Of a stretch of 16,614 nt of DNA, positions 6,547 to 13,076 are shown piece after piece. The notes below the pieces were generated by a model. The model saw only the letters and a list, made by a program, of their open reading frames with translations, had not been told where the DNA came from and made no database searches. The stretch is from contig JAJRUE010000003.1 in assembly GCA_024277955.1 (NCBI GenBank), positions 1 to 16,614 of the forward strand, written 5' to 3'. The DNA is from Alphaproteobacteria bacterium. Its GTDB lineage: Bacteria > Pseudomonadota > Alphaproteobacteria > Rhodobacterales > Rhodobacteraceae. Within the stretch, counting starts at the first letter, position 1; the number at the start of each line of letters is the position of its first letter. The position numbers were made by a program, and so were the translations under genes.

Positions 6547-7809
6547 TCAGCCCGCGCTGGCGCCGGTCTTGAGATCGTCGGAATGGATCATCAGCGGCGC
6601 CTTGTCCGAGGTCACCGCCTCTTCGTTCACCACCACTTCCTTGACGCTGTCGAGCCCCGGCAGGTCGAACATGGTATCCAGCAGGATGTCTTCCATGATC
6701 GAGCGCAGCCCCCGCGCGCCGGTCTTGCGTTCGATGGCGCGTTTGGCGATGGCGCGCAGCGCGTCTTCGGTGAAGGTCAGCTTGGTGTCTTCCAGTTCGA
6801 ACAGCCGTTCGTACTGCTTGACCAGCGCGTTCTTCGGCAGCGTCAGGATGGTGACCAGCGCGTCTTCGTCCAGATCGGTCAGCGTGGCGATTACCGGCAG
6901 GCGGCCGACGAATTCCGGGATCAGGCCGAATTTCAGCAGGTCTTCCGGTTCAAGATCCTGAAACACCTCGCCCACGCCGCGGTCGTCGTTGTCCTTCACA
7001 TCGGCGCCAAAGCCGATGGCCGAGCCCTTGCCGCGCTGCGAAATGATCTTGTCCAGCCCCGCGAAGGCCCCGCCGCAGATGAACAGGATATTCGTGGTGT
7101 CCACCTGCAGGAATTCCTGCTGCGGATGCTTGCGGCCCCCTTGCGGCGGCACCGAGGCCACGGTGCCTTCCATGATCTTCAGCAGGGCCTGCTGCACCCC
7201 CTCGCCCGACACGTCGCGGGTGATCGATGGGTTGTCGGACTTGCGGGTGATCTTGTCGACCTCGTCGATATAGACGATGCCGCGCTGGGCGCGTTCCACG
7301 TTGTATTCGCTGGCCTGCAGCAGCTTCAGGATGATGTTCTCCACGTCCTCGCCCACGTAACCGGCTTCGGTGAGCGTGGTGGCGTCGGCCATGGTAAAGG
7401 GCACGTCGATGATGCGCGCCAGCGTCTGCGCCAGCAGCGTCTTGCCGCAGCCGGTGGGGCCGATCAGCAGGATGTTGGACTTGGCCAGCTCGATATCGCC
7501 GCTTTTCGCCGCGTGGTTCAGCCGCTTGTAGTGGTTGTGCACCGCGACAGACAGAACCCGCTTGGCATGTTCCTGCCCGATCACGTAATCGTCCAGAACT
7601 TCGCAAATCTCTTTCGGGGTGGGCACCCCGTCGGCCGACTTGAGCCCGGACCCCTTGGTTTCCTCGCGGATGATATCCATGCACAGCTCGACGCATTCGT
7701 CGCAGATGAACACGGTTGGACCCGCGATCAGTTTGCGCACCTCGTGCTGGCTCTTGCCACAGAAAGAGCAGTAAAGCGTGTTTTTGCTGTCGCCAGAGTT
7801 ATTCGCCAT
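6547..7809 (-). CDS. clpX: ATP-dependent Clp protease ATP-binding subunit ClpX
   Basis: ClpX is the hexameric AAA+ unfoldase that feeds substrates, such as ssrA-tagged proteins, into ClpP; in alphaproteobacteria it also drives cell-cycle proteolysis. The 420-residue protein has an N-terminal zinc-binding domain (C14-x2-C17 and C36-x2-C39), Walker A GPTGCGKT at 117-124, pore loop GYVGEDVE at 150-157, Walker B IVYIDEVDK, the second pore loop in the GTVASVPPQGGRKHP region, and sensor 2 in the KTGARGLRSI segment. The ClpP-binding tripeptide loop is IGF (SAIGFGAD). The start MANNSGDSKN follows GGGGAAA at 5 bases; a further 11 in-frame codons upstream are unlike the family. It lies 148 bp after clpP on the same strand. 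Confidence 0.97.
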   Translation of the reverse strand: MANNSGDSKNTLYCSFCGKSQHEVRKLIAGPTVFICDECVELCMDIIREETKGSGLKSADGVPTPKEICEVLDDYVIGQEHAKRVLSVAVHNHYKRLNHAAKSGDIELAKSNILLIGPTGCGKTLLAQTLARIIDVPFTMADATTLTEAGYVGEDVENIILKLLQASEYNVERAQRGIVYIDEVDKITRKSDNPSITRDVSGEGVQQALLKIMEGTVASVPPQGGRKHPQQEFLQVDTTNILFICGGAFAGLDKIISQRGKGSAIGFGADVKDNDDRGVGEVFQDLEPEDLLKFGLIPEFVGRLPVIATLTDLDEDALVTILTLPKNALVKQYERLFELEDTKLTFTEDALRAIAKRAIERKTGARGLRSIMEDILLDTMFDLPGLDSVKEVVVNEEAVTSDKAPLMIHSDDLKTGASAG

Positions 7810-7927
7810 CACATTTCCCCAAGGGCCGCTAGCCTGATCCAAGTCGCGCGACCCAAGAGCCGCAAATATCCACCTGCCCCGAACACTAGGTCAGCGGAAT
7901 TTCGTGCACAACGCCAAAATGAACGGC

Positions 7928-7945
7928 GCGCGGATATGCCCGCGC
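7928..7945 (-). other. Hairpin between clpP and clpX
   Basis: A perfect 6-bp stem, GCGCGG and CCGCGC, around a 6-base loop, starting about 12 bases after the clpP stop. On the minus strand it is followed within a few bases by TTCATTTT, a weak U-rich stretch. It could be a leaky terminator or RNA-processing site separating clpP from clpX levels. The rest of this 148-bp gap shows only weak promoter-like matches. Confidence 0.4.
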
Positions 7946-7957
7946 CCTGTGGCCCAA

Positions 7958-8590
7958 TCAGCTGTCTTCACCGTCCACTTTTGCGCGGTTCTCAACAATC
8001 TCGTCCACCAGACCCCAGTCTTTCGCCTCTTCGGGCGACATGAAATTGTCACGCTCAAGCGCCTCTTCCACGGTTTTCAGCTTTTGGCCGGTGTGTTTCA
8101 CGTAGATCTGGTTCAGCCGGTCCTTCAGCTTCTGGGTTTCCTGGGCGTGGATCATGATGTCCGTCGCCTGGCCCTGATAGCCGCCCGAAGGCTGGTGCAC
8201 CATGATCCGGCTGTTGGGCAGCGAATAGCGCATCCCCTTTTCGCCCGCCGCCAGCAACAGCGACCCCATGGATGCCGCCTGGCCGATGCACACGGTCGAC
8301 ACCTTGGGGCGGATGTATTGCATCGTGTCGTAGATCGACAGCCCCGAGGTCACGACCCCGCCCGGGCTGTTGATATACATGGCGATTTCCTTGGTCGGGT
8401 TGTCGGCTTCGAGAAACAGCAGCTGGGCGACGATCACGGTTGCCATTTCATCGTGAACCGGCCCGGAAACGAACACGATCCGTTCCTTGAGAAGGCGCGA
8501 AAAGATGTCGTAGCGGATGGAACCGCGCGACGTCGTTTCCTCTACCGTCGGGATGATGAAACTGGTCAGTTGTGAAATTGGGTCGATCAT
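7958..8590 (-). CDS. clpP: ATP-dependent Clp protease proteolytic subunit ClpP
   Basis: This is the serine peptidase that assembles as two stacked heptamers and degrades proteins unfolded by ClpX or ClpA. The 210-residue protein shows the catalytic triad at Ser107 (GQAASMGS), His132 (MVHQPSGG) and Asp181 (ERDNFMSPEEA). The spacing of 25 and 49 residues is the same as in E. coli ClpP. The N-terminal propeptide is short, with mature sequence likely starting near IIPTVEE. GAGG stands 6 bases before the ATG. It is followed by clpX, and both are expected to answer to heat shock; a sigma-32-like promoter candidate lies about 54 bases upstream. Confidence 0.97.
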   Translation of the reverse strand: MIDPISQLTSFIIPTVEETTSRGSIRYDIFSRLLKERIVFVSGPVHDEMATVIVAQLLFLEADNPTKEIAMYINSPGGVVTSGLSIYDTMQYIRPKVSTVCIGQAASMGSLLLAAGEKGMRYSLPNSRIMVHQPSGGYQGQATDIMIHAQETQKLKDRLNQIYVKHTGQKLKTVEEALERDNFMSPEEAKDWGLVDEIVENRAKVDGEDS

Positions 8591-8643
8591 TTCCGTCCTC
8601 GCGCTGCAGGTGGTAGGATTACCGGATAACTGCTTACGATTGT

Positions 8644-8671
8644 CTTAGTGGCGCGCTCGCAGGGCCGCAAG
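8644..8671 (-). promoter_or_regulatory. Candidate RpoH (sigma-32) type promoter for clpP
   Basis: On the minus strand: CTTGCG (8666-8671; consensus CTTGAA), a 14-base spacer, then CCACTAAG (8644-8651; consensus CCCCATnT, about half matching). Preceding bases CCGCCC extend the C-rich -35 context seen in alphaproteobacterial RpoH promoters. Heat-shock control of clpP is well known, which is part of why I mention this moderate match. Confidence 0.3.
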
Positions 8672-8710
8672 GGGCGGGAACGAAACTTTGATGCAGCTTG
8701 ACGCCGCAGG

Positions 8711-8732
8711 CAAGGGGGCGCGCGCCCCCTTG
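8711..8732. repeat. Perfect 22-bp palindrome between DUF475 gene and clpP
   Basis: The sequence from 8711 to 8732 is identical to its reverse complement: left arm CAAGGGGGCGC, right arm GCGCCCCCTTG. As RNA it would fold to about a 9-bp stem with a 4-base loop. It starts about 34 bases after the DUF475 gene's stop, so it could act as a terminator or transcript-stabilising hairpin, but no U-tract follows on either strand. A protein-binding site upstream of clpP is the alternative. Confidence 0.55.
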
Positions 8733-8766
8733 GGCCCGGCCCCGCGCACAGCCCCCGATCACAGGT

Positions 8767-9807
8767 TCAGGCCGCGCGCCGCCCGTTGTTGTAGCGCACC
8801 GACGACCACAGCGACACGCCGATCAGCGCCGCGCCGATCAACCCGATCACCAGTTCCGGGATGTGCCAGACGGTCTGGGCGAACATGATGCCCGACAGTA
8901 CCAGGATCGAATAGAACGCCCCGTGTTCCAGATAGCGGAACTGCGCCAGCGTGCCCTTTTCCACCAGCCGGATCGTCATCGAGCGCACAAATAGCGCCCC
9001 CACCCCCAAGCCGATCGCGATCAGAAAGAAATTCTGGGTCAGCGCAAAGGCGCCGATCACCCCGTCGAAGGAAAAGCTGGCGTCCAGCACCTCGAGATAC
9101 ATGAAGGCGCCAAAGCCCCCGGCCCGCGCCAGCGCCCCGGCATCGGCCTGGCGGTCCAGCAACTGGCCCAGGATTTCCACACCGGTAAAGACCACCAGCC
9201 CCAGCGCGCCGGCAAACAGGAACTCGGTCGCCGCGGCCGCCGGCAGGCGCATGCTGACCCCCAGCATGACCACCAGCACCAGCGCGATCTGCAGGCCCCG
9301 GATGCTGGCGCAGCGGCGCAGCTGGATTTCGAGAACCCGGATCCAGTCGACCTCTTTGCCCTCGTCGATGAAGTAGTTGAGCGCCACCATCATCAGGAAC
9401 GCACCACCGAAACCGGAAATCGAATAATGCGACGCCCGCATGATGCGTTCGTATTCCGCCGGCTGGTTGATCGCCAAATCCAGGGTTTCCAGCGGCCCGG
9501 TATCGGCGGCGACCGCCACGATCGCCAGCGGGAACAGGATGCGCATCCCGAAGACCGCGATCACCATTCCCCAGGCCAGGAATCGCCGCTGCCAGACCGG
9601 CGCCATGGTGCGCAGCTTGGCCGCGTTCACGATGGCGTTGTCAAACGACAGCGATATCTCGAGGATCATCAGAACCGCCCCGATGATCACAAAGGCAAAC
9701 CCTTCCGACACAGATCGTTCAACCGACCAGCCCAGCCAAAAGGCAACGGCCAGCCCCAGCACGCTCAGCCCGATCGGCCAGCGGAAATAATGCACGATGT
9801 TTTTCAT
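8767..9807 (-). CDS. DUF475 / TerC-like integral membrane protein
   Basis: A 346-residue polytopic membrane protein with about eight or nine hydrophobic segments. It carries the two acidic membrane motifs of the TerC/DUF475 group: EISLSFDNAIVNA (Glu50, Asp56, Asn57) and its internal counterpart EVLDASFSFDGVIGAFAL (Glu239, Asp242, Asp248). TerC-family proteins are linked to tellurite resistance and, in several bacteria, to manganese export or loading of secreted enzymes; DUF475 members are less studied, so a metal-handling role is inferred. No ter or yce genes flank it. There is no Shine-Dalgarno before the ATG, but a five-codon reading frame ends on top of it (9804-9821). It appears to be a single-gene unit. 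Confidence 0.9.
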   Translation of the reverse strand: MKNIVHYFRWPIGLSVLGLAVAFWLGWSVERSVSEGFAFVIIGAVLMILEISLSFDNAIVNAAKLRTMAPVWQRRFLAWGMVIAVFGMRILFPLAIVAVAADTGPLETLDLAINQPAEYERIMRASHYSISGFGGAFLMMVALNYFIDEGKEVDWIRVLEIQLRRCASIRGLQIALVLVVMLGVSMRLPAAAATEFLFAGALGLVVFTGVEILGQLLDRQADAGALARAGGFGAFMYLEVLDASFSFDGVIGAFALTQNFFLIAIGLGVGALFVRSMTIRLVEKGTLAQFRYLEHGAFYSILVLSGIMFAQTVWHIPELVIGLIGAALIGVSLWSSVRYNNGRRAA

Positions 9808-9821
9808 TCGGGGTTTTTCAT
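9804..9821 (-). other. Five-codon upstream reading frame overlapping the DUF475 gene start
   Basis: ATGAAAAACCCCGAATGA encodes MKNPE; its TGA overlaps the ATG of the DUF475 gene (ATGA). The first nine bases, ATGAAAAAC, are repeated exactly at the true start, so this could be a duplicated start or a leader peptide giving translational coupling. No ribosome-binding site is obvious before either ATG, so it may be chance. Confidence 0.25.
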
Positions 9822-9922
9822 TTGGGCGATGTCAGCGTTCCCGGAAGGCCCCCGTCACATAGACACTGCCCCGCGCCCCGGCAAGGCACCGGGCGCGGAT
9901 CGGCGCCGCCAAACCCGCACGC

Positions 9923-9937
9923 CAACGCCAGGCGTTG
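9923..9937 (-). other. Second small hairpin just past the terminator
   Basis: CAACGCC, A, GGCGTTG: 7-bp arms around one base, effectively a 5- to 6-bp stem with a tight loop. On the minus strand it begins 3 bases after the T-tract of the 9941-9969 terminator. It may be a back-up terminator remnant or chance. Confidence 0.3.
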
Positions 9938-9940
9938 CGC

Positions 9941-9969
9941 AAAAACCCCGCCCGGTGGCTCGGGCGGGG
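9941..9969 (-). terminator. Rho-independent terminator of the UGM-like flavoprotein gene
   Basis: On the minus strand: CCCCGCCCG, a 6-base loop AGCCAC, then CGGGCGGGG followed directly by TTTTT. The 9-bp stem is perfect and GC-rich, and the U-tract is on the correct side for the gene ending at 10073, about 104 bases upstream. On the plus strand no T-run follows, so it works in one direction. This isolates the DUF475 gene from the glycan region. Confidence 0.85.
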
Positions 9970-10072
9970 TGTGCAAACTGCGTTTTTCGGGTCCGGGTGT
10001 CCAAGACAGTCGCGCCCGAAACCACACGGACGGCGGACCGGGCAGGCAATGGCGACCGGCCAGGGCGCGCGG

Positions 10073-11548
10073 CTATTCGGCGGCCACGGCTGGCGTGCCC
10101 GAGGCAGCCTCTTTCTTGAGTTCGAATTCCTCGTGATACGAGCGTTCGATGTTCACATCCCAGATATTGTAGTTGTGGCCCAGGATGTTTCGCGCCGCAT
10201 ACATCGCCGACAGCATCGAATGGTCCTGGTTGTTGTAGCGGTGCAGCCCGTTGCGCCCGACGGTCTGGAAATTTTCCAGCCCCTTGAGCCAGCCTTCCAC
10301 CATGTCCAGCGCCTCGCGGTATTCGCCGTCATAGACCGGATAGGCCTTGGGCTGGCGGATGATGGCGGCGTCGATCACGTCGCTGGCCTTGGCAAGCCCC
10401 AGCTTTTCCAGTTCCTGGCTGGCCAGTTCGCGCAGGTCTTCGTCGGACATGGTCCACAGCCCGTCGCCCTTCTGGCAGAAATATTCCATGCCGATCGAGG
10501 CCGTGTTCGGATCGGGCAGCATTTCCGGCGACCAGGCGCGGAAGTTCTGGATCCGGCCCACCTTGACCTTGGGGCTGTGGATGTAGATCCAGTTGTCCGG
10601 GAACGGATCGGCATGATCCAAGACCAGCGTCACGATCAGGAAATCGCGGTATTTCAGCCGGTCGGCCGCCTCGACCACCTCTTTGGGCGGCAGCGGGTTG
10701 AAGGAATGGATCAGGTCGCGCAGCGCCATGGAGTTGATGAAGTGATCGCCCTCGACCCGTTTTGTGCCCAGGTCGCCCTTTTCCGGATCCCACTTGCGGA
10801 TATCGACCGAGGTCACGCGATTTTCATCGCGGTTCACGGCGATCACTTCCGAACGCATGTTCACTTCGCCGCCCTGTTCGCGCACGATGTCGCGGGTCTT
10901 TTCCCACATCATGCCGGGACCCAGGCGCGGATACTGGAATTCCTCGATCAGGCTGGCGGTGTCGTTGGCGCCGGAAAAGGCGTTCCAGACGACCTTCCAC
11001 AGCGACATGTTCTTGATCCGCTGGGCGGCCCAGTCGGCGCGGATTTCCTTGCCGGAAATGCCCCAGACCTTTTCGGTGTAGCTGCGGAAGAAATGCATAT
11101 ACAGCCGCCCGCCGAAGCGGTTGATCACCCATTCTTCAAAGCTCTGTTCGTCCTTGTAGGGGCGCAGCTGCCACTTGATGTAGCTTATGATGATGCGAAA
11201 CGCCTCATACGGGCCGATCGAGGTCAGCGCGTTGATCAGCTTCAGCGGATAGTCGAAGAACTTGTCGCGATAGTAGATCCGGCTGAGCCGCGGGACGGTG
11301 ATGAAGTCATCGCCCAGCACCTCGTGCCACATGGCTTCGACTTCGCCGACCTTGGTGAAGAACCGGTGGCCGCCGATGTCAAAGCGGTAACCGTTGTTGG
11401 TTTCGGTGCGCGAAATGCCGCCAACCATGTCCGAGGCTTCGAACACCAACGGCTTGTGATCGTCGCTGAGTTTCTGAAGCTCGTAGGCCGCAGTCAGACC
11501 GGCAGGTCCGCCACCGATCACAACGACTGGGCTCTTTTTTTCTGTCAT
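10073..11548 (-). CDS. FAD-dependent oxidoreductase, UDP-galactopyranose mutase-like
   Basis: A 491-residue flavoprotein of the amine-oxidase / protoporphyrinogen-oxidase-like group, often found in polysaccharide loci and related to UDP-galactopyranose mutase (Glf). It has the FAD Rossmann motif VVVIGGGPAGLTAAYEL (8-24), Glu37 of the ribose-binding position (VFEASDMVGG), GGHRFFTK (59-66), and the C-terminal NGLHRYNNQDHSM with FAD-domain closure. Typical Glf proteins are about 370-400 residues, so this is a longer relative whose substrate is unclear; it may act on a nucleotide sugar or a lipid-linked sugar. The C-terminus is a low-complexity Ala-rich tail. The Shine-Dalgarno is weak. It is divergent from the sulfotransferase and ends at a strong terminator. 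Confidence 0.88.
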   Translation of the reverse strand: MTEKKSPVVVIGGGPAGLTAAYELQKLSDDHKPLVFEASDMVGGISRTETNNGYRFDIGGHRFFTKVGEVEAMWHEVLGDDFITVPRLSRIYYRDKFFDYPLKLINALTSIGPYEAFRIIISYIKWQLRPYKDEQSFEEWVINRFGGRLYMHFFRSYTEKVWGISGKEIRADWAAQRIKNMSLWKVVWNAFSGANDTASLIEEFQYPRLGPGMMWEKTRDIVREQGGEVNMRSEVIAVNRDENRVTSVDIRKWDPEKGDLGTKRVEGDHFINSMALRDLIHSFNPLPPKEVVEAADRLKYRDFLIVTLVLDHADPFPDNWIYIHSPKVKVGRIQNFRAWSPEMLPDPNTASIGMEYFCQKGDGLWTMSDEDLRELASQELEKLGLAKASDVIDAAIIRQPKAYPVYDGEYREALDMVEGWLKGLENFQTVGRNGLHRYNNQDHSMLSAMYAARNILGHNYNIWDVNIERSYHEEFELKKEAASGTPAVAAE

Positions 11549-11623
11549 GTCAAATACCGTTCCCGCGCACTGATACTATTCCCTTGCGACAAACTAGCCC
11601 ACCGGCGGTCGCGCTCAAACCGG

Positions 11624-11666
11624 ATTGGCCTTTGCGACCGGGATTGGTCCCGGTTTTGGAACCAAT
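11624..11666. promoter_or_regulatory. Hairpin and spaced ATTGG/CCAAT boxes (possible operator)
   Basis: ACCGGGA (11637-11643), loop TTGG, TCCCGGT (11648-11654) forms a perfect 7-bp stem followed on the plus strand by TTTT overlap. ATTGG occurs at 11624 and 11643 and its complement CCAAT at 11662, with starts 19 bases apart each time. It lies 76-118 bases upstream of the flavoprotein start. It may be a regulator site or a small terminator; the spacing could be chance. Confidence 0.3.
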
Positions 11667-11942
11667 AACGCCGACAGGGATCATTTTCCCTTCCAGGCGC
11701 CCAATCGCCCCGCATCCGCGTTAACCAACAACGCCCCAGCGGCCACGAATCATGAAATCTATGCAAGCCGTCACCAATCATTTCCTTGTAGCAAAAAAGA
11801 GCCGTCCTTCCAAGGTTGCACAATTGGACAGGCGGCGCTGGACCCGCGCCGCGCGGGATGGAATACTGGACCTCGCGGCCAGGTTCCGGCGGGGCCGGTG
11901 TTTGCCGGCGGCATGCGCGAAAACCGGGCTGGCGAAGCGCCG

Positions 11943-12002
11943 GCGGATCGAGCGGCAGGCCGGGCAGCAGGCCGGGCGGCGGATCGGGCGGTGGATCGGG
12001 CG
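11943..12002. repeat. Five-unit degenerate 12-bp tandem repeat
   Basis: The consecutive units are GCGGATCGAGCG, GCAGGCCGGGCA, GCAGGCCGGGCG, GCGGATCGGGCG and GTGGATCGGGCG. The period is exactly 12, so no frame shifts whichever way it is read. It ends 34 bases before the sulfotransferase ATG. A slipped-strand minisatellite is the simplest explanation; being just upstream of a start it could alter leader length between strains. Confidence 0.7.
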
Positions 12003-12036
12003 GAACTTGGCGGGGCGGAACGGACAGGCGGGCAGG

Positions 12037-12939
12037 ATGGACAGGTTTCCGGAATTTCTGGTGATCGGCGCGGCGCGGGCGGGCACGACGGCCCTGCACG
12101 GCTATCTGCGCCAGCATCCGCAGATTTTCATGCCCGACCTGAAAGAGCCCAACTATTTCGCCTTTGCCGGCGAAGCGCTGGCCTGCCGGGGGCCGGGCGC
12201 GGATTACATCAACAACTCGATCACCGACGCGCAACGCTACCGGGCGCTATTCGCGCCGGCGCCGGCGGGCGCGATCCGGGGCGAGGCATCGCCGCTGTAT
12301 CTCTATGCCGACCAGGCCGCGGCGCGCATCGCCCACTGGCGCTCCGACATGCGCCTGGTGGTGATCCTGCGCAACCCGGTGGAACAGGCGTTTTCGCATT
12401 TCCTTTACGCGACCAAGCAGGCGATCGAAACCGAAGCGGATTTCACCCGCGTGCTGGCGCTGGAAGACGAACGCCTTGCCGCCGGCTGGCAGCCGCTGTT
12501 CGGCTATTCGCGCTTTCCGCGATACGGCGAACAACTGCAACGTTTTCTGGATGTTTTCCCGCGCGAACAGCTTTTCATCCGGCTATACGAGGATTTCCGC
12601 GAGGATCCGCAGGGGTTGATGCGGGATCTGTTCGCCTTTCTCGGGGCCGACCCGGGGTTTGCGCCCGACATGTCACGCAAGCCTAACGCCGGTGGGGTGC
12701 CGAAAAACCGCGCGCTGCAGGATTTCCTGATGAAGCCGAACCCGGTGACGCGCGCGATCGGTCTTGTGGTGCCGCAAAAGCTGCGCTGGGAAATCCGCGA
12801 CCGGATCGCGGCGCTGAACACCACGCGCCAGGACAAGATGCCGGCGGCGGCGCGCGACATCCTGAAGGAGCGGCTAGGCGGCGACATCCGGCGGCTGGAG
12901 GCGCTGATCGGGCGCGACCTTGGCCACTGGCTGAGCTGA
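12037..12939 (+). CDS. PAPS-dependent sulfotransferase (Sulfotransfer_1 type)
   Basis: A 300-residue cytoplasmic sulfotransferase that should move sulfate from PAPS to a hydroxyl or amino group, most likely on a sugar, in the manner of heparan-sulfate-type enzymes. The 5'-phosphosulfate loop is FLVIGAARAGTTALHGYL (7-24), with Arg14 in the place often held by Lys. The 3'-phosphate motif is LVVILRNPVEQAFSHF (107-122), with Arg112 and Ser120. The C-terminal PNAGGVPKNRALQDFL is also usual in this family. I place the start at ATG 12037 because the conserved fold begins four residues later; the Shine-Dalgarno is poor, so the true start is less sure. It is divergent from the UGM-like gene and convergent with the UDP-sugar dehydrogenase. 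The acceptor is unknown; a glycan is suggested by neighbours. Confidence 0.88.
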   Translation: MDRFPEFLVIGAARAGTTALHGYLRQHPQIFMPDLKEPNYFAFAGEALACRGPGADYINNSITDAQRYRALFAPAPAGAIRGEASPLYLYADQAAARIAHWRSDMRLVVILRNPVEQAFSHFLYATKQAIETEADFTRVLALEDERLAAGWQPLFGYSRFPRYGEQLQRFLDVFPREQLFIRLYEDFREDPQGLMRDLFAFLGADPGFAPDMSRKPNAGGVPKNRALQDFLMKPNPVTRAIGLVVPQKLRWEIRDRIAALNTTRQDKMPAAARDILKERLGGDIRRLEALIGRDLGHWLS

Positions 12940-12951
12940 AATGCAGGTGTT

Positions 12952-12976
12952 GCGCCGGGCGCTTTGCGTCCGGCGC
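12952..12976 (+). terminator. Strong hairpin after the sulfotransferase gene
   Basis: GCGCCGGGCGC, loop TTT, GCGTCCGGCGC: an 11-bp stem with one G-T pair, starting 12 bases after the sulfotransferase stop. No U-tract follows, so it may be a terminator of the U-less kind or an RNA-stabilising stem. It lies in the gap between two convergent genes. Confidence 0.5.
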
Positions 12977-13010
12977 CACGCCTCGGGCTGCGCCCTCGGC
13001 GGATTTCATG

Positions 13011-13043
13011 CCTCCGGCGGGGATATTTTCGGGCAGAAGAAGG
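13011..13043 (+). repeat. CCTCCGGCGGGGATATTTT intergenic element
   Basis: CCTCCGGCGGGGATATTTTC followed by GGGCAGAAGAAGG, inside the convergent gap 12940-13076. It has a short dyad CCTCCGG/CGGGG and resembles two other strings in this window (6508-6530 minus, 14549-14570 plus). Similar strings are familiar from Rhodobacteraceae intergenic DNA; function is unknown. Confidence 0.5.
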
Positions 13044-13076
13044 AACCGCGGGTGGGCGGCGCCGGTTTCGGGGTGG

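Larger units (their letters stand above)
11549..12036. other. 488-bp divergent intergenic region between flavoprotein and sulfotransferase genes
   Basis: No gene is convincing here. An open plus-strand frame from ATG 11752 joins the sulfotransferase in phase, but it has no ribosome-binding site, begins with codons uncommon for this genome, and encodes Arg-rich low-complexity sequence absent from the family. The region contains a hairpin and evenly spaced ATTGG boxes (11624-11666), a relatively AT-rich stretch (about 11720-11825) suitable for promoters, and a 12-bp tandem repeat (11943-12002). Promoters for both flanking genes should be here, but I cannot fix their hexamers. Confidence 0.6.

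Noticed and set aside
6397..8043. A 548-codon plus-strand frame opposite clpX
   Set aside because: Clear antisense shadow of clpX, with no conserved sequence of its own.
9935..11668. A 577-codon plus-strand frame opposite the UGM-like gene
   Set aside because: Antisense shadow; it also starts across the strong minus-strand terminator.
11752..12036. A 95-residue N-terminal extension of the sulfotransferase
   Set aside because: No ribosome-binding site at 11752, uncharacteristic codons, low-complexity Arg-rich product and a tandem repeat inside; the family fold starts right after ATG 12037.
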